Positions 31,739 through 40,053 of a DNA stretch of 62,465 bases are shown here, piece after piece. Under the pieces are notes generated by a model. It was not told the DNA's origin. It did not search any database and saw nothing but the letters and a program-made list of their open reading frames with translations. The translations under genes were made by a program, and so were the position numbers. The stretch covers positions 1 through 62,465 of the forward strand of contig NZ_JADOGI010000038.1 of NCBI RefSeq assembly GCF_015645445.1, in the 5' to 3' direction. This stretch comes from Nonomuraea cypriaca. GTDB taxonomy: Bacteria > Actinomycetota > Actinomycetes > Streptosporangiales > Streptosporangiaceae. Each line of letters starts with the position of its first letter. Position 1 is the first letter of the stretch.

Positions 31739-33772
31739 GTGCGCTTTAGAATTCTCGGCCCACTAGAAGTTCGGGCCGATGATGCCGAACTCATCAACTT
31801 CAGCGGCGTACGGCAGCGGGCGATCATGGCCGGCCTGCTCGCCGAGGCCAATCGTGTCATATCCATCGATCGCCTGATCAAGTTGTTGTGGGACACCCAG
31901 CCGCCGGTCACCGCCAAAGAGCAGGTGCAGAACGTGGTCTCTGCGGTGCGCCGGACCCTGGATCAGTGGGCACCGCTGGCGGGTACGGTCGTCACCAGGT
32001 CACCCGGTTACATGGCAGCGGTGCCCTGTGACCAACTCGACGCCACCCTCTTCGAGGAGCTCGCGGCGCACGCCCGTGCGCTCGCGCCGACCGATCCGCA
32101 CCAGGCGCTCGGTATGTACCGGGAAGCACTCGGTCTGTGGCGGGGCACCGCCCTGGCGGGGCTGGGCAATGAGGTGATCCAGGCGACCGCCAATCGGCTC
32201 GACGAGGAGCGGCTGACCGTCTTCGAAGAGCGGGCCGAGCTCGAGCTCAAGCTCGGCCGCGACCGCCACCTGATCGGCCATCTTCAGGCGATGACGATCG
32301 AATATCCACTGCGGGAACGGTTTCGCGGCCTGCTCATGCTGGCGCTGCACCGAGGCGGGCGCACCGCCGACGCGCTGCAGGTCTACCGCAACACCCGCCG
32401 GATGCTGATCGACGAACTGGGCCTCGAGCCGAGCGATCAGCTCCGCCGCTTGGAGCAGCAGATCCTCGCCAACGATCGGCAGCTGCTGCGGCCGGCCGCA
32501 CCGCCACCGGAGCCCCCTGCCACACCGCAGCCTGCACTGGTCCGCGCGGCCGAAGCGACCCCCTCCAAGCGGCTCACCATGCACCTTCCGGCCAGCTTCA
32601 TCAAAATGGCCGGTCGGCGCTCCGAGACGATCGACGCGGTGAAGCACCTGACCCCACCGGCCGCATCAGCATCGCAGAGCCCCCCGATCGTCGTGGTCAC
32701 CGGCCCACCCGGCGTCGGCAAGACCGCCTTCGCCGAGAGCGTCGCCCGCACGACGACGAACGTGTTCCCGGACGGCCGCTTGTGGACCTGCATGGACGCA
32801 CGGCCCGCGCCCCTCGCGGAGACGCTGCACCGATTCCTGATCACGCTGGGCAAACCGGCACCGGCCGACGCGACCGACTACACCCTCATCGGGATGTACA
32901 ACGAGGCGTTGGCGAGCAGGTCCATGCTCATCGTGCTCGATGGCGTGGTCGACGAGGCACAGATCCGGGGTCTGTTGCCCACCAACGGCAACTGCTCGAT
33001 TCTGATCACCAGTCGGCGACCGCTCACCGCACTGGCCCAGGCGCACACCATCGTGCTGAACACCCTCGATCCCGAGGCGAGCTTGGACATGCTCTCCACG
33101 CTGCTCGGGAGCGGACGGGTGGCAGCCGAGCCAAGCGCGGCCAAGCGCATCGCCGAACTCTGTGACGGTCTGCCGTTGGCGCTGCACGCCATCGGCGCCA
33201 GGATCGCCGCCAAACCGCACTGGCGATTGTCCATGGTGGAGAGTCGGTTGGCCAACCCCAAGAACCGTCTAGAGGGGCTGACCCACAGCGACCTCGACCT
33301 GCGCAGCAGATTTCGTCGAGCGGAGAACGAGCAATCGGCGGCGGCAGCCGTCCTCTTCCGCAGGCTGGCCTTGTTGGAGGACGTGCCGGTGCCGTCGTGG
33401 GTGGCCGCTACACTCGTGTCGGTCGACCCGCTGACCGCCGAGGCGCTGCTCGAACAGCTCGTCGACGCGTGGCTGCTGACGGCTGAGGCGGATCAGAACG
33501 GCCAGGTGCTCTACCGCATGCCTTCACTCGCACGCTGCTATGCGATCGAGCGCCTGCTCACCGACGAGTCTGTTGAGAGCAGACGGTCGACCATACAGCG
33601 GGTGCGCGATGTGCTGGCCAGCACGCCCTGGAGCCTGGTCGCGACCCCTGACACGGGACAGTGCGACCCGTGGCTGATCTCCGACCTCGCACTGGTGGAG
33701 ACCGCGCCTGACCGATGGGGCACGGCTACACCGTCCGCTCTGAACCCCGCCGTGCCAGCACGAACTCGGTGA
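31739..33772 (+). CDS. SARP-family transcriptional regulator with NB-ARC domain
   Basis: 677 residues from GTG 31739. The N-terminus (MRFRILGPLEVRADD...) is a SARP OmpR-like winged helix (to about 95), followed by the bacterial transcriptional activation domain (about 98-245, with RLDEERLTVFEERAELELKL and FRGLLMLALHRGGRTADALQ). A nucleotide-binding domain follows with a P-loop GPPGVGKTAF near 321 and GLPLALHAIGARIA. There is no long TPR tail, so it is a medium-size AfsR-like protein. Such regulators bind direct heptamer repeats to switch on antibiotic clusters, and it is the only regulator gene seen here. Its 3' end overlaps the stand-alone carrier gene by 47 bp, tail to tail. Confidence 0.92.
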   Translation: MRFRILGPLEVRADDAELINFSGVRQRAIMAGLLAEANRVISIDRLIKLLWDTQPPVTAKEQVQNVVSAVRRTLDQWAPLAGTVVTRSPGYMAAVPCDQLDATLFEELAAHARALAPTDPHQALGMYREALGLWRGTALAGLGNEVIQATANRLDEERLTVFEERAELELKLGRDRHLIGHLQAMTIEYPLRERFRGLLMLALHRGGRTADALQVYRNTRRMLIDELGLEPSDQLRRLEQQILANDRQLLRPAAPPPEPPATPQPALVRAAEATPSKRLTMHLPASFIKMAGRRSETIDAVKHLTPPAASASQSPPIVVVTGPPGVGKTAFAESVARTTTNVFPDGRLWTCMDARPAPLAETLHRFLITLGKPAPADATDYTLIGMYNEALASRSMLIVLDGVVDEAQIRGLLPTNGNCSILITSRRPLTALAQAHTIVLNTLDPEASLDMLSTLLGSGRVAAEPSAAKRIAELCDGLPLALHAIGARIAAKPHWRLSMVESRLANPKNRLEGLTHSDLDLRSRFRRAENEQSAAAAVLFRRLALLEDVPVPSWVAATLVSVDPLTAEALLEQLVDAWLLTAEADQNGQVLYRMPSLARCYAIERLLTDESVESRRSTIQRVRDVLASTPWSLVATPDTGQCDPWLISDLALVETAPDRWGTATPSALNPAVPARTR

Positions 33773-33971
33773 AGGCCGGCACGGTGGGATGGTCGAAGAC
33801 GACGTGTAGCGGTACCCGTACCCCGAAGACATGCTGCACCGCACGCACCAGCCGCGCTGCGATGATCGACTGACCGCCGAGGTCGAAGAAGTCCTCGTCG
33901 GGGCCGGGCGGCGGGCAGCCAAGCACCTCACCCCACAGCGTCGCCATCGTGTCCTGGTCTGGATCGGTCAC
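33726..33971 (-). CDS. stand-alone peptidyl carrier protein
   Basis: 81 residues with one carrier domain: FFDLGGQSIIAARL holds the phosphopantetheine Ser. GTG 33971 follows AAGGATGGAG at good spacing. It is the last gene of the minus operon whose preceding member is a free A domain, so the two probably form an aminoacyl-carrier pair. The dioxygenase of the same operon could act on the bound amino acid. The start overlaps the stop of the micro-ORF upstream (GTGA). Confidence 0.85.
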   Translation of the reverse strand: MTDPDQDTMATLWGEVLGCPPPGPDEDFFDLGGQSIIAARLVRAVQHVFGVRVPLHVVFDHPTVPAFTEFVLARRGSERTV

Positions 33972-34264
33972 TGGGGCTCCATCCTTACTGCGAGATCCGC
34001 ATAGGGTCGATGAAGGACCCCGGCGGAGGCCGGGGTGAGGGTCCGTTTCTGTCGCCGGCGAATGGCCACGATGACTGCCGAAGGCCGGACACCGGTCCCG
34101 GACAAACCGAACGCGATCAAGACCTGGCGCGAGAGTGAGGTGCCCTCCGGGGCCAACAACGATGCGGGCGACGCCGCGGTCATCGCCGAATGCCACTCGG
34201 CCGCCGCCCACCTCGGCGAGCACCCGTCCAAATCGCAGCCTGAGGTAGACACACGCGGTGTCAT
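33968..34264 (-). CDS. coupled micro-ORF, copy 1, interrupted by an IS110-derived insert
   Basis: ATG 34264 overlaps the stop of the A-domain gene (ATGA), and its TGA overlaps the carrier GTG (GTGA). The 98-codon frame begins MTPRVSTSGCDL and ends DLAVRMEPQ. These ends match the complete 18-codon micro-ORF at 47911 (MTPHVSTSGCDLAVRMVP). The middle, absent there, carries an antisense transposase fragment. Most base differences between the matching ends are synonymous in this frame. The 3' end also supplies the ribosome-binding site of the next gene. Confidence 0.45.
   Translation of the reverse strand: MTPRVSTSGCDLDGCSPRWAAAEWHSAMTAASPASLLAPEGTSLSRQVLIAFGLSGTGVRPSAVIVAIRRRQKRTLTPASAGVLHRPYADLAVRMEPQ
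34017..34036. repeat. strong 8-bp hairpin
   Basis: ACCCCGGC, loop GGAG, GCCGGGGT: a perfect inverted repeat between the A-domain gene and the carrier gene. It has no T-run, so it is not a clear terminator. It may pause transcription or affect the level of the last gene. Confidence 0.45.
34035..34228 (+). pseudogene. IS110-family transposase fragment inside the micro-ORF
   Basis: The plus strand encodes NAIKTWRESEVPSGANND and then AGDAAVIAE, resembling the GAKSDAGDAAVIAEYLR region of the IS110 N-terminal domain. Only about 60 residues remain. It accounts for the extra length of this copy of the micro-ORF relative to the copy at 47911. Confidence 0.5.
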
Positions 34265-35688
34265 CGGGACTCCTGCCCGCCGCTCGCCAGCTCTCGGGCG
34301 GCTGCCCGGTCCACCTTGCCGTTCGCGGTGAGCGGCAAACGCGGTACCCACATGAATCTGTCCGGAAGACACCAGGGCGCGAGGTGTCCACTCAGAAAAG
34401 CTCGCGCCTCCCTGGCGCTGATGGCCGTGCCGTCGCCGACGACCAGCAGCGTCAACCGGCTCTCGCTGCTCGCCGGGCCGGTGATCACGGCCAAGGCTGC
34501 TCGAACGTGAGGATGGCGCAGCATGGCGTCCTCGATCTCGGCCGCCTCGACCCGCACTCCGCGCACCTTGAGCTGCTCGGCGTTGACTCGACCGAGAAAA
34601 TCGAGATTTCCGTCGGGCAGCGCGCGGGCCATGTCGCCGGTGCGGTACCACCGTCCCGGGCGACCGGGCAGCGCGACGAATGTGGCTTCGGTGAGGTCCG
34701 GCCGACCCCGATATCCGAGTGCCACTCCTTCGCCGCCGATCACGATCTCGCCGCTTTCTCCGGTGGCTACCGCCTCCCCGTCCCTGCCGATCAGCAACAC
34801 CTCGGCGCCGGCAATGGGCCGTCCGATCGGTGGCCGTGACGGATCCGCACAGGCGGTGACATCGACGGCGGTGGTGACGACCGTAGCCTCCGTTGGGCCG
34901 TAGTGGTTGACGATGCGCCATCCCTCGGGGCGGCGGGACATGCGCAGCCGGTCACCACCGGTCAGCAGCAGGCGCCAACCCGGCTTGACCTCGGGCATGC
35001 GCAGCAGCTCCTCGGCCACCGGTGTGGTCACGAAGGCGATCTCGATGTCGCGCTCGGCGGCGAACTCTGCCAGCAGATCCGGTGTCGTGCGCACCTCGTC
35101 GGGCGCGACCACCACGGTCGCCCCGGCGCACACGTAGGGCCAGATCTCCCAGATGGCCGCGTCGAAGGAGATGCCTGCGGTGTGCAGCGCCCGAGTGCCC
35201 GACGCGACCCCGTAGGCTGCGTTGTGCCAACGGACCAAATTGGACAGTCCGGCGTGCGACACCTCGACGCCCTTGGGCTCCCCCAACGATCCGGAGGTGA
35301 AGATGATGTACGCAGGCACGGGCCCGGCGGGTGGCGCGACGGCCTGGCGTGGACGTGCCGCCGTCGTTCCGTCCTCCCCTCGCACCACGATGCCGGCGTC
35401 TGCCAAGGTGATCATCTGCTCGACCCGCTCGGCGGGCAGGTGCGGATCGATGGGCAGGAAGGGAGCGCCGGCCAGCATCGCCGCCAGCGCCGCAGTGATG
35501 AAGTCGGCGCCGCGGGGCAGGTGCAGCGCGATCACCTGCCCCGGCGTGACGAACTCACTCGCCATGCGCCGCGCTGCCTCCACCAGCTCTTCGTAGCTGA
35601 CGCGACGATCGCCGTCCTCGATCGCGACGGCCGTTGGATAGCGCTCGGCTGCGGCGCACACCATCGTGGGGACGTCGGGGTGCGTCAT
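34261..35688 (-). CDS. stand-alone NRPS adenylation domain (Leu-like code)
   Basis: 475 residues making one complete A domain with no carrier attached. Motifs include FTSGSLGEPKG (A3), SFDAAIWE (A4), NHYGPTEAT (A5), YRTGD (A7), GRVNAEQLKVRGVRVE (A8) and TANGKVDR (A10). The code read by eye is about DAWVLGHVVK, close to leucine codes; another aliphatic residue is possible. It overlaps the upstream NRPS stop (ATGA). Free A domains normally load a free carrier in trans. The nearest candidates are the carrier at 33726 and the A-less first T of the protein at 35685. Confidence 0.92.
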   Translation of the reverse strand: MTHPDVPTMVCAAAERYPTAVAIEDGDRRVSYEELVEAARRMASEFVTPGQVIALHLPRGADFITAALAAMLAGAPFLPIDPHLPAERVEQMITLADAGIVVRGEDGTTAARPRQAVAPPAGPVPAYIIFTSGSLGEPKGVEVSHAGLSNLVRWHNAAYGVASGTRALHTAGISFDAAIWEIWPYVCAGATVVVAPDEVRTTPDLLAEFAAERDIEIAFVTTPVAEELLRMPEVKPGWRLLLTGGDRLRMSRRPEGWRIVNHYGPTEATVVTTAVDVTACADPSRPPIGRPIAGAEVLLIGRDGEAVATGESGEIVIGGEGVALGYRGRPDLTEATFVALPGRPGRWYRTGDMARALPDGNLDFLGRVNAEQLKVRGVRVEAAEIEDAMLRHPHVRAALAVITGPASSESRLTLLVVGDGTAISAREARAFLSGHLAPWCLPDRFMWVPRLPLTANGKVDRAAARELASGGQESR

Positions 35689-38600
35689 CCGACGCCGCCG
35701 AGTGCCGTCCTGCGGCCGGCGAGCCGGTTGACCACAGCCGTCGAATCCTCCTGTGTTTCCTCCCGATCGGCCAGGGCTCGCGCCTGCGCGGCGATGGTGT
35801 GGTGCACGAAGAGATCCACAATGGACAGCGGACTGCCGAGCTCATCCCGCAGCATCGCGTGCAACTTGACGATGAGCAGCGAGTCGCCGCCCACGTCGAA
35901 GAAGCTGTCGTCGACGCCGAGATGGTCGAGGTTCAACACCGTCTGCCATACCCGCGCCACCTCACGCTCGATCTGTGACTCGGCGGCCCGGAAGTCGCTG
36001 TAGCTGAGGGCACGGGCATCCGCTGCGGGCAACGGAAGCGCCTTGCGGTCCACCTTGCCGCTCGGGGTGACCGGCAACGAGTCCAGCATCATGATGACCG
36101 GCGGTACCAGGTGATCCGGCAGCCGAGCCTTGAGGAAGTCGCGCAGCTCCACTTGCGACGGTGGCGGACCGACCGGGCAAACGTAGGCGACCAGCCGCAC
36201 GTTGCCGTCGGCGTCAGGCAGGCCGACGACGACCACCTGACCGACCGCCGGATGTTGGCCCAGCTCCTCCTCGACCTCGGCGGGCTCGACCCGCTTGCCC
36301 CGCACCTTGATCTGGTGGTCGGTGCGGCCGAAGTACACCAACTGACCGTCACTTGTCCACCGGCAGCGATCGCCGGTGCGATACATCCTGGTGCCCGGCT
36401 CCACGGCGAACGGGTCCGGCAGGAATCGCTCGGCGGTCAGGTCCGGCCGGCCGAGATACTCCCGGGCGACGCAGACGCCAGCCAGATAGAGCTCGCCCTC
36501 GGCACCGATCGGCAGCAGCTCCAGATCAGGGCCCAACACATAGGCACGCGCGTTGAGTATCGGGGTGCCGATCGGCGGCCGCACCGCCCACGCCGACGCC
36601 GGGCCGCGCAGCGCGTAGGCCGTCGCCACGTGGGTCTCGGTCGGACCGTACTCGTTCCAGATCACACAGCCATCGAGGTTGTCGACGAGTCGGCGAATCT
36701 CTGCCGTCGACTGGAACTGTTCGCCGACGCTGGTGATCTCACGGATGGTCCGAAGCAGGCGCGAAGAATCCGGCACCGCGGCGACGTTGTGCGCTGCCGT
36801 GAACAGGTGGAAGAAGCGGTGGATGTCGTGCGCCGCCATGAACTCGACGATCGCGTTGGGATCCTGTCGCACGTGCGGTGGCACCATCACGATCGTGCCG
36901 CCCGAGATCAACGTGCTGAAGATGTCGTGAAAGGACAGATCGAAGCTGAGCGGTGCCAGCTGCAACGTGCGGGAACCCACCCCGAGCTCGGAGACTCCCG
37001 TGCGCCACCGCATCAGGTTGGTGAGCACCGCGTGCTGCACCACGACGCCCTTGGGGCGGCCGGTCGATCCGCTGGTGTACATGACGTAGGCGATCGCCTC
37101 CGGATGCATCGCATGGCCCGGCCGGTCGATCGGATGCTTGGCGATCGCCTCCCACTCAGTGTCGAGGCTGATCACGCGCTGCCCGGTGGACGGCGCCCGG
37201 TTCGCCAGGCCCTGTTCGGTCAGGACGACGATGGCGTCGGAATCGTCGATCATCATCCGCAGGCGCTCCTGCGGATAGTCGGGGTCGAGTGGCACGTAGC
37301 AGCCACCCGCCTTGAAGATGCCCAGCAACGCGATGGCCAGCAGAGGTGTGCGCTCCAGCGACACCGCGACCCTGCTGTCGAGGCCGACCCCCAACTCGCC
37401 AAGGAAGTGCGCCAGCTGATTGGCCCGCTCTTCGAGCTCGCGATAGGTGAGCGTCTCGCCATGGAACTCGACCGCCACAAGGTCTGGGGTCCGGTCCACC
37501 TGACGTTCGACGAGGTGGTGAACGCCCACCAGCGAGTCACGCCAGGTGCGCACCGGCTGGTAGTCGACGAGCAGGGTGCGGCGCTCGGCAGCGGACAGCG
37601 GCGAGATGCGGCTCAACGGCTGGTCGGCGGCCTCAAGCGCGTGCGTGAGCATCGATTCCAGCGCGCTCACGAGCCGATCGGCGGTGGCCTGATCATAGAG
37701 ATCGCGGTTGTACTCGATGGTGATGTCGATGGCGTCGCCGTTCGCCGTCAGGAAGAACTCCATGTCGAACTTGGCCGTCGCGGTGGGATACTCCGAGACG
37801 GTCGCCTTGACTCCGTCGAAGGTCGGCGCCTCCAACTCACCGATCTGCCACGATACAGCCACCGTGGCCAGCGGCACCCGGCTGGGGTCTCGCGGTGGGT
37901 TCACCCGGCGGACCACCTCGTCGAAGGGCGCGTCTTGGTGCTCGTAGGCAGACAGGCTGGTGTCGCGCACCCGGGAGATCAGCTCGGGGAAGGTAAGCTC
38001 CGGGGTGACCTCGGTTCGCAGCACCAGGGTGTTGACGAAGAGTCCGAGGAGATGTTCACAGTCCCACTGGTGGCGGGTGCTCGTGATGCTCGCGACGGCC
38101 ACATCGGACAGTCCGGAGTAGCGCCAGAGCATGGCCTTGAGGCCCGCCAACACCACCATGAAGTCGGTCACCCGATGCGCTCGAGCGACCGTGCGCACCC
38201 GTGCGACGACCTCGGGGGCGATCCGTCCGTGGGCATGGCCGCCACGGTAGGTCTGCACGGGCGGGCGAGGCCGGTCGAGCGGCAGCTCCAGCGGCGTGAT
38301 GCCGGCCAGCCGAGCTGCCCAGTAGTCGAGATCACGTCGGTGTTTCTCGGTCTCGGTCGCCTCACGCTGCCGGGCGGCGACCTCCCGATACTGCAGGGGA
38401 ATCGTGGGCAGGACCGGGTCGCGGCCCTCACGAACGGCCGCGTAGGCCTCGGTGAGCTCACGCATCAGCAGCGTCAGTGAGGTGGCGTCGGACGCGATGT
38501 GGTGCATGACGATCATAAAGGCGTCGCCCTCAGTCGTGCGATAGAGCGTGCACCGCACAATCGGACCGGTGGCCAGATCGAAGGGGCGTCTCGCCTCGGC

Positions 38601-39179
38601 CTCGAGCTCCATTGTGGACAGATCGGCCCGGTCCACCGCCGGCAGCGGCAGCTCCTGCGGCGGGTGCACCACCTGAATCGCCCGGCCGTCGATGATCGGA
38701 TAGGTGGTGCGTAGGATCTCGTGCCGGGCCACGATGATGTGCATCGCCCGGCGCAGCGCCGCCTCGTCGAGGCGGCCAGGCACCCGGAGGACGAACGGCA
38801 CGTTGTAGGTCGGGCTGCCGTCGGTGAGCCCGTCGGCGAAGCGGATGCGCTCCTGATCGGCCGACAGCTCGGCCACCGACTCGGCGACGGGCGGGGCGTC
38901 GGGCGTCGCCGCGGGTGTGTCCGACGCCCCGCCCGTCGCGTATTGATCGGAGTCAAGCAGCTCAGTCATCGCCGCCAGGGTGCTGTGCTCGAAGAGATCG
39001 CGCAGCGAGACCACACAGCCGAAGGAGCGCTTGATGCGGGCCTGAAGGTCCGCCATGAGAAGGGAGTAACCGCCCAGCGCCATGAAGTCGTGCTCGGGCC
39101 GCAGCGACGCGGCCGGGACCTCGAGCACGATCGACCACAGCTCCGCCAGACGACTGCCGGTGATGGTGAAAGCGGTCAT
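35685..39179 (-). CDS. NRPS, T-C-A-T
   Basis: 1164 residues. It opens with a carrier domain (FMALGGYSLLM, Ser about 35) that has no A domain in front of it. The previous synthetase ends with a C domain, so together they form a split C|T module without an A. Next is a C domain (about 100-520) with HHIASDA (about 228), Gly replaced by Ala. The A domain (about 545-1030) has YTSGSTGRPKG (about 703) and SFDLSFHD; its code of roughly D-L-H-H-T-V-E-V-A-K matches nothing I know, though the framework resembles proline-type A domains. The last T has FFDVGGDSLL (about 1096). Overlaps of the ATGA type tie it to the dioxygenase upstream and the free A domain downstream. Confidence 0.92.
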   Translation of the reverse strand: MTAFTITGSRLAELWSIVLEVPAASLRPEHDFMALGGYSLLMADLQARIKRSFGCVVSLRDLFEHSTLAAMTELLDSDQYATGGASDTPAATPDAPPVAESVAELSADQERIRFADGLTDGSPTYNVPFVLRVPGRLDEAALRRAMHIIVARHEILRTTYPIIDGRAIQVVHPPQELPLPAVDRADLSTMELEAEARRPFDLATGPIVRCTLYRTTEGDAFMIVMHHIASDATSLTLLMRELTEAYAAVREGRDPVLPTIPLQYREVAARQREATETEKHRRDLDYWAARLAGITPLELPLDRPRPPVQTYRGGHAHGRIAPEVVARVRTVARAHRVTDFMVVLAGLKAMLWRYSGLSDVAVASITSTRHQWDCEHLLGLFVNTLVLRTEVTPELTFPELISRVRDTSLSAYEHQDAPFDEVVRRVNPPRDPSRVPLATVAVSWQIGELEAPTFDGVKATVSEYPTATAKFDMEFFLTANGDAIDITIEYNRDLYDQATADRLVSALESMLTHALEAADQPLSRISPLSAAERRTLLVDYQPVRTWRDSLVGVHHLVERQVDRTPDLVAVEFHGETLTYRELEERANQLAHFLGELGVGLDSRVAVSLERTPLLAIALLGIFKAGGCYVPLDPDYPQERLRMMIDDSDAIVVLTEQGLANRAPSTGQRVISLDTEWEAIAKHPIDRPGHAMHPEAIAYVMYTSGSTGRPKGVVVQHAVLTNLMRWRTGVSELGVGSRTLQLAPLSFDLSFHDIFSTLISGGTIVMVPPHVRQDPNAIVEFMAAHDIHRFFHLFTAAHNVAAVPDSSRLLRTIREITSVGEQFQSTAEIRRLVDNLDGCVIWNEYGPTETHVATAYALRGPASAWAVRPPIGTPILNARAYVLGPDLELLPIGAEGELYLAGVCVAREYLGRPDLTAERFLPDPFAVEPGTRMYRTGDRCRWTSDGQLVYFGRTDHQIKVRGKRVEPAEVEEELGQHPAVGQVVVVGLPDADGNVRLVAYVCPVGPPPSQVELRDFLKARLPDHLVPPVIMMLDSLPVTPSGKVDRKALPLPAADARALSYSDFRAAESQIEREVARVWQTVLNLDHLGVDDSFFDVGGDSLLIVKLHAMLRDELGSPLSIVDLFVHHTIAAQARALADREETQEDSTAVVNRLAGRRTALGGVG

Positions 39180-39988
39180 GCCTCGGTCATCTCCACCACG
39201 TCGACGAGCAGCGGGCCCTCCAGCGGCTGAAGCGGCCTCGGGTCACGCGACGCGAACCACCATGGCCGCGGCTCGTCTACCGGACGCAGGGCGTTGCTGA
39301 CCGCGTTGTAGCGGAAGAACAAGATGGTGCGCGGCCACGGCGAAAGGTTCGGCGCCGAGCAGTGCAGGATGTTGCTGTCGAAGGTGAGCACCGATCCGGC
39401 CGCGCCACACATCGAGGCCATGCCACGCTCGCTCACACAAGCCTCGATGGCGGCCCGGTCGACCACATGCTTGGCCGCGCGGATGTTACCCTCCCACCCG
39501 GTCGACACGGCCGCGGTGAAGTCCTCCAACGAGGCCAGGTGAGAGCCCGGCACCACGAACAGCGGACCGTTGAATTCGTTGACATCGTCGATGGTCACGC
39601 TGACGTTGATGGCGCGAGGCTCGGGCATCCCGTCGTCGCGCGACCAGATCACGAAATCCTGATGCCAGTCCCACACCTCGCCGTGGAAGGCGGCCTTGGG
39701 ATTGAGCTGCGATTGGTGTAGATAGACATCGTCGTCGAGAATCCCCTTGGCGAGGTCGAGCAGTCGCGGGTCGCGTGCGAGGCGACCGAACAGCTCGCTC
39801 GACTCGTGCACCGCGTAGAGCGAGCGCACCACGGTGGACTCGGACTCGAGAACCCGCTGCGGAGTGTCCTGAGTGGAGAGCCAGGCGATCTCGCGGCGGA
39901 ACGCCTCCACCTCGGCCTTGGAGAAGACGTCATGGTCAACGCGGTAGCCCAGCTGCTCGAACTCGGTGCGGATGGAGGAGGTAGCCAT
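39176..39988 (-). CDS. Fe(II)/2-oxoglutarate dioxygenase, PhyH family
   Basis: 270 residues from ATG 39988, behind AAAGGG; an in-frame TTG at 40036 is less likely. The iron-binding motif is HQD in DWHQDFVIW with the distal His in ILHCSAPN, and Arg in PRTILFFRYN should hold 2-oxoglutarate. Its length and motif spacing resemble ectoine and amino-acid hydroxylases. In this operon it probably hydroxylates an amino acid, either free or bound to a carrier; the Leu-like unit loaded by the neighbouring A domain is an attractive but unproven substrate. It sits 65 bp after the PKS-NRPS gene and overlaps the next NRPS. Confidence 0.88.
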   Translation of the reverse strand: MATSSIRTEFEQLGYRVDHDVFSKAEVEAFRREIAWLSTQDTPQRVLESESTVVRSLYAVHESSELFGRLARDPRLLDLAKGILDDDVYLHQSQLNPKAAFHGEVWDWHQDFVIWSRDDGMPEPRAINVSVTIDDVNEFNGPLFVVPGSHLASLEDFTAAVSTGWEGNIRAAKHVVDRAAIEACVSERGMASMCGAAGSVLTFDSNILHCSAPNLSPWPRTILFFRYNAVSNALRPVDEPRPWWFASRDPRPLQPLEGPLLVDVVEMTEA

Positions 39989-40053
39989 GAACTGAGGCCC
40001 TTTCCGTGTCGATTCGGACAGTGATGAGCCTGTCAATCCAGGTCACTCGTGCC

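Noticed and set aside
34017..34036. Intrinsic terminator between the A-domain and carrier genes
   Set aside because: The hairpin is strong but has no T-run, and terminating here would cut off the last gene of an otherwise coupled operon.
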